Assembly: GCA_027575805.1 (NCBI GenBank)
Contig: JANBPU010000090.1
Location: 1-64,000, forward strand
Length of the DNA stretch: 64,000 nucleotides
Direction of reading: 5' to 3'
DNA from: Mycoemilia scoparia
Lineage: Eukaryota; Kickxellomycota; Kickxellomycetes; Kickxellales; Kickxellaceae
The position numbers and the translations under genes are program-made. Positions 11,471 through 23,000 of this stretch are shown piece by piece. The notes below the pieces were generated by a model, which saw only the letters and a program-made list of their open reading frames with translations, was not told the DNA's origin and ran no database searches. Position 1 is the stretch's first letter. Every line of letters begins with the position of its first letter.

Positions 11471-13243
11471 ATGGCAGGCTTTAGTACCATACTACCTACT
11501 CCGTCTGAGGCCATAGACAGCATAAAGTCTGCTGCTAACGCCTTTGTAACATCTCCTCTTCCTTACAATAAACTACCTCACCCGCAACTATCATTTTGGC
11601 AATGGGCACTGGTTGCTATTGCCTCGATGTTTGTATGGAGGATTCTCAAAGTCCGCGTCTTCACACCACTGGCCAAGATACCCGGTCCCTTCTGGGAGAC
11701 AATATTCGCATATCGGATGTACAAATCACTGATTGAAGGAAATTTCCACGACTACCTCCTCGAACAACAGCTCAAGTACGGCCCAGTCTTTTACTTTGCC
11801 AAAAACAAAGTGTGCGTGGGTGACCCAGAAGATGCTCGCTACATTCTCGGAAAAAAGGCATTCATCAAGAGCAAGACTTACAATACAAGTATCTTGGGAG
11901 CACCCAACATTTTCACAACAAAAGATCCAAAGTTCAATGAAATGAGGCGTCGTCAAATCGGTCCGGCATTTACAGTCTCGCATATTGCCGAAATGGAAAA
12001 AACAATCCATAATGTAACCGCTGCGGCCTTGAAAGAAAAGATCGAAACGCTTATGGACCAGACCGAGAGACAAACCGGAATCCGCCAATGCAAATTCAAC
12101 TATGTAAACGACTTTAACTATATGTCATTTGATGTAATAAGTGAGCTGGCGTTCGGTGAAAGTTTTGGAATGCTGAGAAAAGGCAACTACCGGATTTTGG
12201 AGCAAATCCATTCGACTGGGTTTTTGGCCGCCATTGAGGCCACAATTCCGATCACACTAGACAAGGAATTTCTGATGAAAAAATCCAGAAAGGATGCTAG
12301 AGAATTGGCAGAATTTACTAGGGGTATTATACAGAAAAGGATTAGAGAAAACCAGGAAAAGGGTAAACCCGAGAAGAAGGATATACTCCAAATATTTATT
12401 GACTCGGTTGATAAGGAGACGGGAAATAGAATGAGTGTCCAGGAAATTGTGTCGGAGAATATTATTTTGTTGTTTGCTGGGACTGATACAGCCAGTAGCA
12501 CTATGTCGTGGACTCTGTTTTTGTTGATGGTATATCCTGATATTTACAAGAAAGTTGTCCAAGAAGTTAGGTCGGCATTTCCTAATCCAAAGTCGAACAT
12601 CAAGTATAGCGAAGCGAGGTCTAAATTGCCATACCTTGAAGCTGTTATATATGAGTCGATGAGATTGCAGGCTGCTGTTCCTACCGGACTTGGGCGTACT
12701 GTTCCAAAGGGCGGCGCGGAGTTCCATGGTCACAAAATACCAGGTGGAACCACCGTATATGTCTTTATTCATGGGCTTCATCGCAATCCACAGTACTGGG
12801 ACCAACCCAACAAGTTTATTCCCGAAAGATTCTTGGGCGAAGGCGCTGCTGCTCGTAAAAGAAATATGTTTGGCTTTTCTACTGGCTACAGGATTTGTTC
12901 AGGCAGGAATTTGGCTTGGACTGAAATCTTTTTGACGATGAGCAGGCTTCTTCGTGATTATGACTTTGAGTTGCCAAAAGATACTCTATATGGCCCAGAT
13001 GTTATTGACCCCAAGACTGGTGAACCAAAAATCATGCCTGGACGTCTCGGTCTGGCATTCGGTCCCAGACACCCTGACCGTGATGGCTGGATTATAGCTA
13101 AGCCTGCAGATTTGTCGGCATTCTCCATTCCTGTTGACAATACAAATACCCATGGGATGCATCAATCGTCAGCAGCATATTCCGGTGTTGATGGAAATAG
13201 GACACCGCTAACTGCTGTATCAACAACATCGACACTTGTTTAA
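11471..13243 (+). CDS. Cytochrome P450 monooxygenase
   Basis: Single exon, 590 aa. It is a membrane-anchored haem-thiolate monooxygenase, which in fungi normally sits on the ER and takes electrons from P450 reductase. A hydrophobic anchor (WQWALVAIASMFVWRIL) covers about residues 43-60, followed by a proline-rich hinge (AKIPGPFW). The I-helix oxygen-binding motif AGTDT is at 336-340. The K-helix ExxR is E395-R398 (YESMRL). The haem loop FSTGYRICSG places the axial cysteine at residue 476. All four hallmarks are intact and the gene looks active. The last 60 residues form a Ser/Thr/Asn-rich extension beyond the usual P450 end. Substrate and CYP family cannot be read from the sequence. It stands alone, without neighbouring biosynthetic genes. 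Confidence 0.95.
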   Translation: MAGFSTILPTPSEAIDSIKSAANAFVTSPLPYNKLPHPQLSFWQWALVAIASMFVWRILKVRVFTPLAKIPGPFWETIFAYRMYKSLIEGNFHDYLLEQQLKYGPVFYFAKNKVCVGDPEDARYILGKKAFIKSKTYNTSILGAPNIFTTKDPKFNEMRRRQIGPAFTVSHIAEMEKTIHNVTAAALKEKIETLMDQTERQTGIRQCKFNYVNDFNYMSFDVISELAFGESFGMLRKGNYRILEQIHSTGFLAAIEATIPITLDKEFLMKKSRKDARELAEFTRGIIQKRIRENQEKGKPEKKDILQIFIDSVDKETGNRMSVQEIVSENIILLFAGTDTASSTMSWTLFLLMVYPDIYKKVVQEVRSAFPNPKSNIKYSEARSKLPYLEAVIYESMRLQAAVPTGLGRTVPKGGAEFHGHKIPGGTTVYVFIHGLHRNPQYWDQPNKFIPERFLGEGAAARKRNMFGFSTGYRICSGRNLAWTEIFLTMSRLLRDYDFELPKDTLYGPDVIDPKTGEPKIMPGRLGLAFGPRHPDRDGWIIAKPADLSAFSIPVDNTNTHGMHQSSAAYSGVDGNRTPLTAVSTTSTLV

Positions 13244-13686
13244 GTTGGGTTACTACTCACCCGGTCATATTCGTTCTTAAGTTCTTCATCAAATGCTTGA
13301 AATTTCACTGATTATCATTGCTGTTGAACAAGGTTGGTAGTATAAAAGTACTGCCACAACTATGCAGCAAAAATTGTACGTTTATCAAGTCTGTTTTTCA
13401 TAACAGTTTATTTATTTATTCAAGTTGGAGGTTCTCCATCAAATGTGTACTAGCCTGTATCCCCATACACATGTGAATTTGGTCCACATGTTTTATGTTG
13501 GTATTAGAGAGACTATGTCAGTATACTTTTAGAGGACACTCAACTAATTATTTAGTTTTTATTAGCGTCGTTGTATATGAATTACTTGTTGTTTATTTCT
13601 ATTATAAATATGTTTTTGCTTATTTGAACGGTCCTTTACTCTATATATATACATTTAAATTATTATTTTCCTTGTGTTCTGCTGAG
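13244..13686. other. P450 3' flank
   Basis: AT-rich, non-coding sequence between the P450 stop and a MITE-like element. It probably contains the P450 3' UTR. No other feature was seen. Confidence 0.4.
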
Positions 13687-13805
13687 CATAATCATTGTTT
13701 TTGAAGGGCTGATTTTTACTAGTAGGCCAGTTTCATCATGCATACTGACCAAGCTTATATTATCATTGATAGTGCTAGTTTAGCCCTTCAAAAATAATTG
13801 TCTAT
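13687..13805 (+). mobile_element. MITE-like element, core type B
   Basis: Ends pair as TTTTTGAAGGGCT and AGCCCTTCAAAAATAATTG. The core contains ACTAGTAGGCCAGTTTCATC and ATTATCATTGATA. It is nearly identical to the copy at 46277-46398 because both belong to the duplicated segment that also carries the orphan gene. Confidence 0.8.
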
Positions 13806-14622
13806 GTTTTAGCCCAACCATAGGCCATTTCACACCCCACTTCTAGAGCCCACTATTTCTGCCTAAGGCCTTTCGAAAACTATGACCCATATACACAACT
13901 GACTTTATAATAAATGTTTTGGATTCCTCTTTTTATTTAATAAGAATAAAATAGAAAAAGAACACGCATCCAGCTATTATAAACAGCCAAAAATAATGGT
14001 CTCAAAACAAAACTTAATGCTTTATCATCATTGCGTGGAAAGCATTTGGCTGGGATGTGCATAGCAGCAAGCTTAGCTGAATTACACACACTGCTTTGGG
14101 TCATATCCATTAGATATATAACTAATATAATACACCAATTCGACATCTTCTTCTTCACCTAAATAAAAGGTTATAGCCATAACAGAATTGGTGATATCAA
14201 TGGGTTCGCTAGCAATAAATTCACGAAGTTTTTCAATGCTAAGGTCAACTGCGACTACAGCATTAGCATCACCACCATATTTAGCAATGTAAGATTCATA
14301 ATCTTCAACTCCAAGGCCATCAATGATTGGTTTTGCCATTTCTTTGATTCGTTGAATCATTTTTTCACAATCTTCAATGGTAACTTCATCTACTGGATTT
14401 TTCGATTTTCTTAAGCGTAAATAAAGGTGCTGAATAATATTTGCAGCAAAAAAGAGTTTCCATATACAAAGTACCCTGTCATGGTCTGTACTACTAGCAT
14501 TTTGATCATTCTTGAACAACCCATGAGCATCAATGTATTCCTTAGCCTGGTCAAAAAGTGCCTGGGCAGCCATCTTAGTTCCAACTGCCCAGAAGGTCTC
14601 ATATGAAACCTCTTTCCATTTA
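13700..14622 (-). repeat. Segmental duplication, copy 1 (truncated)
   Basis: This stretch matches 46288-47215 with only scattered differences. It covers a MITE-like element, the shared 3' flank, and most of the orphan gene. On the left the similarity starts inside the MITE. On the right it fades at about 14622, just beyond a WKE codon triplet shared with the intact gene, after which unrelated sequence follows. Confidence 0.9.
14082..14622 (-). pseudogene. 5'-truncated copy of the 238-aa orphan gene
   Basis: The open frame 14082-14573 (163 aa) is almost identical to the C-terminal two thirds of the intact gene at 46675-47391 (for example VEDYESYIAKYGGDANAVVA in both). Recognisable homology continues upstream of its first ATG to about 14622, where an in-frame TAA appears. 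The first 70 or so residues and the promoter, including the TATA box of the intact copy, are missing. Differences inside the shared part are few (V for A before ELVYYIS, P for S in KSKNP). A residual 163-aa product from ATG 14573 is possible but has no clear promoter. Confidence 0.8.
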
Positions 14623-14649
14623 TATTATTAGGTCGTGACCATTCACACC

Positions 14650-15030
14650 CACATATAATGGTTCAGAATCATCCTAAATGATTCTGAATGGGACTTAATG
14701 GAAATTATTTATTCCCCTTTCTAGTATGTGATATTTGATCTTGATAGATCAGAATGATTCAGAATTGCTCTGAATCATAGCAATTTGCTTTTTTTATTAT
14801 TTTCTTTTATTGGTAGTTTTATGATTTATTTTGAGAATGACACTCTCATTTTTACCTTTATATAATCATACTATATTTATTTAAATAAAGTTATGGTTGA
14901 AAGGATTTAACAGAGTATAAATTATCCTAAATGATTCTTTAACACTATATTCTAATATCTCCTATCCTGAACAAATCACTCCCATTCATTTCCATTCATT
15001 CTCATTCAGAACCATCCATAATGGTCCTAA
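14650..15030. mobile_element. Possible small foldback/MITE-like element, distinct family
   Basis: ATGGTTCAGAATCATCC at the left and, reverse-complemented, ATGGTTCTGAATGAGAATG at the right form imperfect terminal inverted repeats around about 380 bp of AT-rich DNA. Internal palindromes such as AATCATCCTAAATGATT occur. No second copy is in the window, so this is tentative. The stretch has no coding potential. Confidence 0.35.
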
Positions 15031-15223
15031 ATCCTCTTGTAAAACTTTTCTACAACTCCCTGTCAGGCTGTGTTCATTCTGAACTACCCTGGCCTGTCAA
15101 CTCCTATGTATATACATTTACATTAATCTATATTTTCTCAACAAATTCAAATCAATGATGGAAATTTAACACTTACAATCATTTATTGATATATCTATAT
15201 CTATACTCAAAAAAATAATGTTC

Positions 15224-16134
15224 CTATGAGTATTTTGATAGAGCTTCATACCAGCCACCCTCTACACTGTCTCTGTAAATCATGATTGTTGCTATAAAGA
15301 AAATAATCAACAGCATTGTTTGTAAATTATTTTCTAATATGACAACTGAGTATATATAATTATAGAACCACTTGATCAATTTCTTATAATCAATCAACTA
15401 TACCTTTTCTGTTTGGTCTGTATTGCCACCACAAGTTGTGTGAAAACAGCAATCAATTTTTGTTTCCTTTTCATCCAAAAGCAGTACACCTTATAAATCC
15501 AGTCATTTATTACTTTAAACTATATCAAGGAAATAAAATGATTTGCTTACCTAAGTTGCCTTATAATCTCAGAGCTACTACCACTACTGTCATCACCACC
15601 ATTGATAAAGCTATCGAATCCAACAATAGCAATAAAGTCTGGAAGTCTTTGCTTATATCTGGAAGAAGTCTCTTCATAGCCATCATCAGGTAAAACTAAC
15701 ACAAAAGATTCTTCTCCACTGCCAATATCACCATGATGAGTGATGGCTGATCCAGAATTGGTATCAAGTATAAACCAAGAAGCTAATAGAGCTATCAATG
15801 ATTCATATGTGGGTACATCACATATTTGTACATTATCTCCAAAATATTCAAGATATTCACCAGTAAAATCATCTAAATATCGAGTTTCAGCTATAATGAC
15901 AAATGTCTGATCCTTATTTTGGTGCTGGTTAAAATCTTTTGGTAGACTTCTGATCAATCTTGAAAGTATGTTGTTTTGATTGCTACAGAAAAAAGAGAGC
16001 CAATACAAACCTTTTAATAAAATGCCATCATTTACTTAATACATTTATTTAAAAAGTCCTTACCTATTATCAGTGTTATCAACAACCATTATATAGTTGG
16101 ATACTAGATCAAGCAAAGTTCGATTGTTCATCAT
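15224..16134 (-). CDS. Small RecA-fold-like protein (Elongator- or RAD51-paralog-like), four exons
   Basis: Exons on the minus strand are 16064-16134, 15551-15982, 15404-15466 and 15224-15272. All joins keep phase and give 204 aa. Exons 1-2 are well supported (GTAAGG and GTAAGC donors, TGTAG acceptor). Exons 3-4 are my best in-frame solution. The product has a Walker-B-like strand (PDFIAIVGFDSF), a helix (SSEIIRQLRK), then a strand (KLIAVFTQLVVAI), the order seen in RecA-fold proteins. An early strand (NYIMVVDNTDN) and FVIIAETRYLDD also fit. There is no Walker A GxxGxGKT, as in the Elongator subunits Elp4-6 and some Rad51 paralogs. Assignment beyond the fold is inference. Confidence 0.5.
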
Positions 16135-16348
16135 TCAAATTTAATATTATGCATAGTTGATTTATGTCAATTCTTATCCATTCAATGATTACAAATACAT
16201 TTGGCAACTATTTGAGTATTTATGGGCTCTAGTCCAATCACCACCAATTACTATAAACATATATTATGTTCAATTCAAATTAAATAACCCCAAATACAAA
16301 AAAATAAAACCTGAATATAATAAGATATCATTATCTCTTTCATAAGAC

Positions 16349-19250
16349 TTAGAACGAAGCTGGAATAGATTCAATCATTTCGACAATAGATGGCAAATGC
16401 TGACAATAATAGCTCGATTTATAATCACGAATTGCTTCATCAATACTCAAATTATTATTGTTGTCAGCATTAAAAATATATCCTTCATACCAGAAACATA
16501 CCCATCTTGTCACAGATCCTTGAGATTCTGGTGGTGGTGGTGGTGCTCGCCAATGACCAGTACATCTTTCAAAATACCACTTATTAACCTTATTAGAGTC
16601 CCGACTACGCCAAGCAAATGCTGGGAATTGGTGTTGAAGCTGTGACCACAATATATCTGCCAACCCTGTTCCTTGGGCTCGTGGATCAACCGCAAACTTA
16701 TCAAGATAGGGTATATATCCATACTCATCACCTGTAGTTGTAGAGGAGTTAAGTCGAATTCGTTCTAGGGTTACAATAACTGCTCCCATATAGTCACCAG
16801 TAACTATAATAGCCAAGCCATCACCATTGCCACAACTATTCATGTAGTCTTGCCGACACTTGGCCAACCTATCAAAATACTCGGATGTTTTTAAAGTTCT
16901 TCCAAACGACACTTCCAATAATGACTTGAGTTTAACTGGATCACACTGATCAAGTGAATTGAAATGATGAACCTTGTAACCATGTCGGAGTAGAGTGAAC
17001 TGAGTTGGACAAGTTTGCTGTTGCTGTTGCCATGAATTTCTGTTGCCAAGCCTAGTAACATTGGTAGTCCCTTTGTTAAAGAATGCATCGCCAATACTGG
17101 TGGTTCCAACATTAGCATATGGAAAATCCAATATTGGTTGATAAGATGGTATACCCGACCCAACCAAACCACTGCCATTTTCCCCACTATCCAAGGTCTC
17201 ATAAATGTCCGACAATCCACACCCACTCTTATTAGTTTTATCAAACGAAATATTCTTTAACTCAAATTCAGGATACCGAGGAATCCCCAATAACAACCCT
17301 GACAACAAGGATAGCTGCTCAGATTCATGGCCACATCCACTAATACCTCCACCATTATCACTAATGCCTGGTTGATCCAACTCTAATGCCATCTTGGATT
17401 CATTATCACACCGATTGCTTATGTCACGCCCTGACAATATAGATTTACCTGGGTTAGCTATAGGCCGTTCTGAGATTATTCCTTTAATTATCAGAGCAGG
17501 ATCAGAATTTAGTGAGGCTACCACACCAGCTGCTGTTGCTGGGAACAGGCCTAAGCATGCCCTGCATAATTGCAATGCTCGATCTGCATTATCGATAATG
17601 ATACCATCAATATCCACCACCTGATCAGATGTTGTCTTTGCTTTTTTCTGCTGCTGCTGTGCTCCTGTAGATGACTGCCTTGATATTTGTGGTCTTCTTG
17701 ATACTAATAATGGTGACAGCACTGTGTTTGTCACAGTGGTGGTGGATGTCAGTTTCAAATCCGTGTACAGTTTAGACATTTTCTCAAATTCCTCTTCAAG
17801 GTTAATGAACCTATGTCTCCTTACACCAACTGTACTAAAATCAGCATTGGTGCTTGTAAGTTTTGGTAATTGACCTAATTCACTCAGGTATATAAATCTA
17901 ATGGGCTCATAGCAAACACCTTGCTGCTGTCGTTGCTGGTCACTGCTACTACTATCTCCTCTTCTTTCGACCTTTGACAGTGATACCTGGCCACTGGTAC
18001 TAAGTGCTTGGGCTAAAGCAGTAGTTGCTGTAACTCCATCCAAAATACCTGACAGTTTTGATTGCTCATCCACAGCAATAGGCAAAATAAGCGGTATCCT
18101 CTGCTGTTCATTATTCCCATTAGCAACAGCTTGAATGGAATCAAGTTTAACTGAAAGGACATTAAACGATGCCTTATCATTCGGTACAAATACACCATCG
18201 ATGATTGGGTAGGCACGACCACCTGCTTGTTCAATGTTATCCGTTAGTGAATGGAGCAATTGAATTGCTTCATAATGTGTATAGCAATCACTGTTTGAAG
18301 GATTTGAGACCATATTGACACTATTATCCACTGCTGTTGTGATGGTTGTGGTGAGGTTGGACGAAAATGTTTGTAAATGTGGTAAAGATATGACGACAAT
18401 AGGCAAAACACCCAGTCTTTGCATTTGAGCCAACAATTTGCCAAGATGTTGACCAATCTTTGTAAATTCATCTGTACCATATACTAATTTTTCGTTAGGC
18501 ATTTCAATGTGTACTAAAGAAACCAATAGCTTTTGTGGTTGTTGTATTTCAGTTGCCCTAGCTGTAGTAACAGTGGATATGGTAGAAGATTCCTCCTTTT
18601 CATTTACATCTTTCTTCGGAGATGGTCTGAGAACAGCATTAGGCATGTTTGCCAAGTTAGTATTTGTTTTGGTGACATTATGTAAGGTGTGTGGTGAAGA
18701 TGCTGTTGTGGCAGGATTTATTGTGCCAACCACTCGTTTAAGAAATTGCCGAGCCTCATGTGGACTTGGAGCTGAACTCATCACACTAAGAATTAGCTCT
18801 CTTTCATTTTTGTCCCGATTTGACAAAACTTTATGCTTAATGTCAAGATTGTTGGTAGATGTAGTGGTCTCAGAAGCAGTTGTGCTGTTGGTAGCGGGAT
18901 CGGGTTTAGCTGTGATACTAAAAGATCTTCTGCCATGTATATTCGCATTTAAAATATATCCTGATGATGATGTTGGGGACAATACCTAGAATATCAAAAA
19001 TACATTCAATCATATCAATAAGATGGCTCATATGTTTATTTCAATAGCTACTAATAGCATGTATATACATAAAACAGACATGCATTGTAGAAATTTAACT
19101 TACAGAATTGCCTTTACAAAAGCCTGCACTATACTTTGAGTAACAGTGATTCTGCTCAAGAATACTAGTAATATGGCTATTTGTGAGTCTAATAGCTCCA
19201 AGGCTATGCCACCGAATAGCTTTGGACTTGACATAAAAAAACTGAGACAT
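16349..19250 (-). CDS. N-acetylglutamate synthase, mitochondrial
   Basis: This enzyme makes N-acetylglutamate from acetyl-CoA and glutamate, the first step of arginine synthesis in fungal mitochondria. There are two exons: 19104-19250 (49 codons) and 16349-18985, joined in phase 0 (GTAAGT donor, TTCTAG acceptor), for 927 aa. Exon 1 (MSQFFYVKSKAIRWHS) is basic and hydroxylated, like a matrix-targeting presequence. The C-terminal GNAT domain is clear: LLRHGYKVHHFNSLD, YLDKFAVDPRAQGTGLAD and RSRDSNKVNKWYFERCTG are the NAGS signature blocks. The middle resembles a degenerate amino-acid-kinase domain with long Ser/Thr/Gln insertions. It is longer than typical fungal Arg2-type proteins (roughly 600-700 aa). 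It is divergent from NUP133 with a shared 0.77-kb promoter region. Confidence 0.9.
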
Positions 19251-20021
19251 TGTAATAGATCAAGTTATAAGAATAATAGAACTATTAAAAGCTAGAGAGA
19301 AAGCTGCCTTTTTATTTTTAAGTCAATTGTCACTTCTAATAAAGGCCTATTAAAACTATAAAACTTATGGGTAAAACAACTAAATAGTTAAATGCCAACT
19401 ATAACAGACATGTTCATTTCTTGTATACCAAATTGCCTCAACAGCAATATTACTGACAAAAGATAATAATAGAAATAAACATCCAAGACTTTAGAAAAAA
19501 TGGGCTAGAGAAAAAGTGGAAAAAGAGAGTTGCTATAATATGGGCAATAATTTTTGAAGGGTGAAAGTTTACTAGTAAAACTGGACATCCATTAGGCTGG
19601 GATTATCCTTATAATCACCGGTCACCAAAATTCACCCTTCAAAAATAATCACCCCTATACTAAATTTCAGACTTGGCTTAATGTTTGGTGAAAGTTATCA
19701 GTAATACTTGATAGCCGTCAATACAATCTTTGGAAGCGAAATAAACTTCTAGTTTTCAGTGAGTAAGAAATGATACTAAGAATTTGATTACTTGATTGAT
19801 TATTTATTTCAAATTAATCCCAAGCAAAATAAATAGCTCCATCTACGTATTCTAAAAAATAATAGCAAGGCTATCAAATTGCTTTAAGTCACACTTTTCT
19901 TTTTCTCTATATCCTTACTTTCATATCCTTCCTCCCCCAAAATTGACTATTTGTGTTTGATTTCTTGCTGAAAAAGAAGAAAAAGAAGAAAGGTAGTTTG
20001 GTAATTGTCAGAGAAGGAAAG
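19251..20021. promoter_or_regulatory. Shared divergent promoter region (NAGS / NUP133)
   Basis: 770 bp separate the two divergent start codons. It contains a MITE-like element (19538-19657) and AT-rich flanks. No TATA box could be assigned with confidence. A run of TTTCTTTTTCTC and CCTTCCTCCCCC lies 80-120 bp before the NUP133 start. Confidence 0.45.
19538..19657 (+). mobile_element. MITE-like element, core type A
   Basis: Terminal inverted repeats ATATGGGCAATAATTTTTGA and TTCAAAAATAATCACCCC flank a core with TTTACTAGTAAAACTGGACA and CCTTATAATCACCGGTCACC. TA is present at both outer edges. It sits in the promoter region between NAGS and NUP133. Confidence 0.8.
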
Positions 20022-23000
20022 ATGTTCACGTCGCCTATTCCTCGTACCAAAAGAAGAGCAGCGGGTTCAACCATAAACTCTCATACCGGAACCAACCTAA
20101 ATAGTGGAAATTCAACTATTGGAAAATCCGGAGGTAAGCCCCAAAATGTTTTTTACATTCATAAGCAAGTGTGAAATGCCATTATGGAGATTATATTAAA
20201 TATAAATCGCATGTTTAATATGGATTTCTATAGTGAGTAGAGATAGACTACCACAGAATAATAATGCCAAGGTTAGTGGTAAACAAAAAGTTGCTTCGAC
20301 ACTGGCAAATGCAAAAGGAGACCCAAGTAGTTCGATATTCGGTGGTAGCGTTAAAGGCAGTGGTGGTGCTTCTGTAGAAGCCAGCCAAATTAAAAAGAGA
20401 ACTAGTCCCTTTAAGTCCAGGACACCATTTGCCAAGAGTGCATTGGGATTCGATAATTCTGGTAATGACGGAAGCGTTGCTCGTCGGCGCGAAAGCGGTG
20501 CTGTATTTTCTAAACCATTTGGAGCTGAGTCAGGTATGCCTAGTGGCAGTCCTAGCAAACCAGTGGCTAAAACAATTTCAGGAAGTGGTGGGTTTTTTAG
20601 TTCACTAATTGAAAGAAACAACGAAAAGCAACAACAGACCAGGCTCAATACTGCAACAGGATCGCCTTGGTTTACAGATGATTCTGAGAGACAGAAAAGT
20701 ACAGACGCTATGGCTAGTTCTCCATTTGCTCAGCATCAGCACTCATCACCCAGCTCTACACTACGCCAGCAGATCGATAAATTTGCTAGCGATAACCAAG
20801 ATCTAAGAAGTGAGAGCGAGGAGACTGCTGCTGGGCTTGCTCCAAATCCGGGAAGAGCTTATCCTCGAACCCTGCTAAAAACCAATGAACATACTGTAAC
20901 TGCACTTGCCGAGTATCCTATCCAAGTGCGATCAGCTTTAAACAGCATTGATTTCAGCCAGGTCCCAGTCTATTCTAGTGTTTCTTCAAGTGGTGCCAAA
21001 TTTGCTGTGGTAGCTACCCCAACTGTATGTTATGTGTGGTCTATTTCTAGTTCAATGACAGCCAGCAGTGGGAATCCCAACAAAGTGTTTGCTCTTCCAG
21101 TCCCCGATCCACCTTCGGGAGAAGCCACGGCATATGAAACGCCACTTGTTGCTTTGGTTTCGACTAATACTGTGTCAAGTGCTTCAGATAGTTCTAAAAG
21201 ACATGGTGGAGATCTCCATAGAACTGCCTCTGGAATGGATATTGTTCAAGACGTATCTGATGCTTATGATGATGTTACTGGCGATACTGGAGTTCTCATC
21301 TGCTCTCCAAGCGGCTTAATACGATACTGGGATAGAGTTGCATTTGGCTTGGGCGGTGCAAACAAGTTTTTGTCCCTTACTCTGCCTATTTCTGAAAAGG
21401 ACGAATGTTGTGACTTGGTACAGCTCGGCTCAATTGGCTATGTTGTAGCAACGAGGTCAGGTCATCTTTTCCTTATCACCCTTACTAATGCCCAGCTTAA
21501 TGCTGAGCTATTTGCACGACCAATTTACAAAAATGATAGCGGTGTTGGCGGAATTGGTGCTGAAAGTCTTGGGTCAGATACTACACCACAATCAGGAGGA
21601 AGCTTGTTCTCAAGAGTAACTTCGCTATTTGGTGGATCTAGTACTCAGAGTGGTGGTGGGTACAGCGTGCTTGAAGATAGTTCAGAGTACATTATTTCAC
21701 TTATACAAGGAAACCACGGCGACTCAAGGCAGTCACACGAGCTGTTTGTTTTGACGCCCAGATTCATTCAAAAATGGATCATATCAAAGTCCCTACCATC
21801 TCGACTTGTCTATTCAGTCGATATTTTGGCCAAGATCAGCCAAAGGATTGGCCAGATAAAGCCCAAAAAGGGTGGCAGACTGCTGTCCGATGATTCTGCG
21901 TTGTATCTGATCGATTGTGCTGTTGCCAATGATGGCTCTATTTGTATCCTAATGGGTGCACAAGATCCAAGCACATCCAGCAATGAGCTTGTATTATGCA
22001 CCCTTAATCCCCCTACCAATACCACCAACCTTACTTTCAACAGACTTCAGATTTTGAATCATTCATCACCAGAGCCATTTGACACTGAGGGCGTGTGCCG
22101 TCCGAGGATTGCTCTTCCCAACGGTGGTCCTGGTGCCTTTATTATTACATCCGATACGGTTGTTTTAACTACCATATATGAAATAGATGCCGCAAATACT
22201 GAAGAAACCATTAACTTTAGGGAAAGCGACTTCATATTAGGATTTGGGTGTTCAAGATCTACAACTACAGCTAATCAAACTCTGGGCAACTACCAGTCCA
22301 AATTGATTTTGACTAGCGTTCGAACGGGTCTAATCGAGATGACTATTGACATTTCAACTCTCACCCAGAGTATGTCTTCTAGTGCCATGCAGCTAGCTGA
22401 TTCCTTTGGATATACCCCATCTGCTCAGTATGAATATACAGGGCATCCATCAGATAGTATCAACCAGGATGATATTCAGCATTATCAGCGTCAAATTGAA
22501 CAAGCGGTCTTTTTCGGGTCGGAAAATCAGGACAATCCCCTTGCATTCCACCTGTCTGCCTTATCAGCAAAGGATAAGGGAGCAGCTCTGAATATGGCTG
22601 CAATCAATGTCTCCAACTCTATTGTCAGCGGCAGCTCCCAATTCCTTGCTGCAAGATTAGCTCTGCTTCCACATTTGAATGAAAGAGTTCGCCTTGCCCA
22701 CAATGTTACTCAATTCATATTTGATAGTGGCTTGATCGATACGCTCTCCTTCAAAACAAAGTTGATACTTAGGAGCAATGTCGAGAAACTTACTGCAGCA
22801 TCTGAGCTTTGGCAATACCTCAATGGACAATGGTCCAGTGCCGAGACAGACAATTTGTCTGGTGAATTCTCACCAGCGATCACTCTTCTTGAAAAAACCA
22901 TAATATCATTTATTGAGGAAACGCTTCCACAATTCAAAGAAGAGCTTGCTATTGATGCTAACAGCAATGGCGGGGCTGGCGACAATGAAGATGAGTTCTC

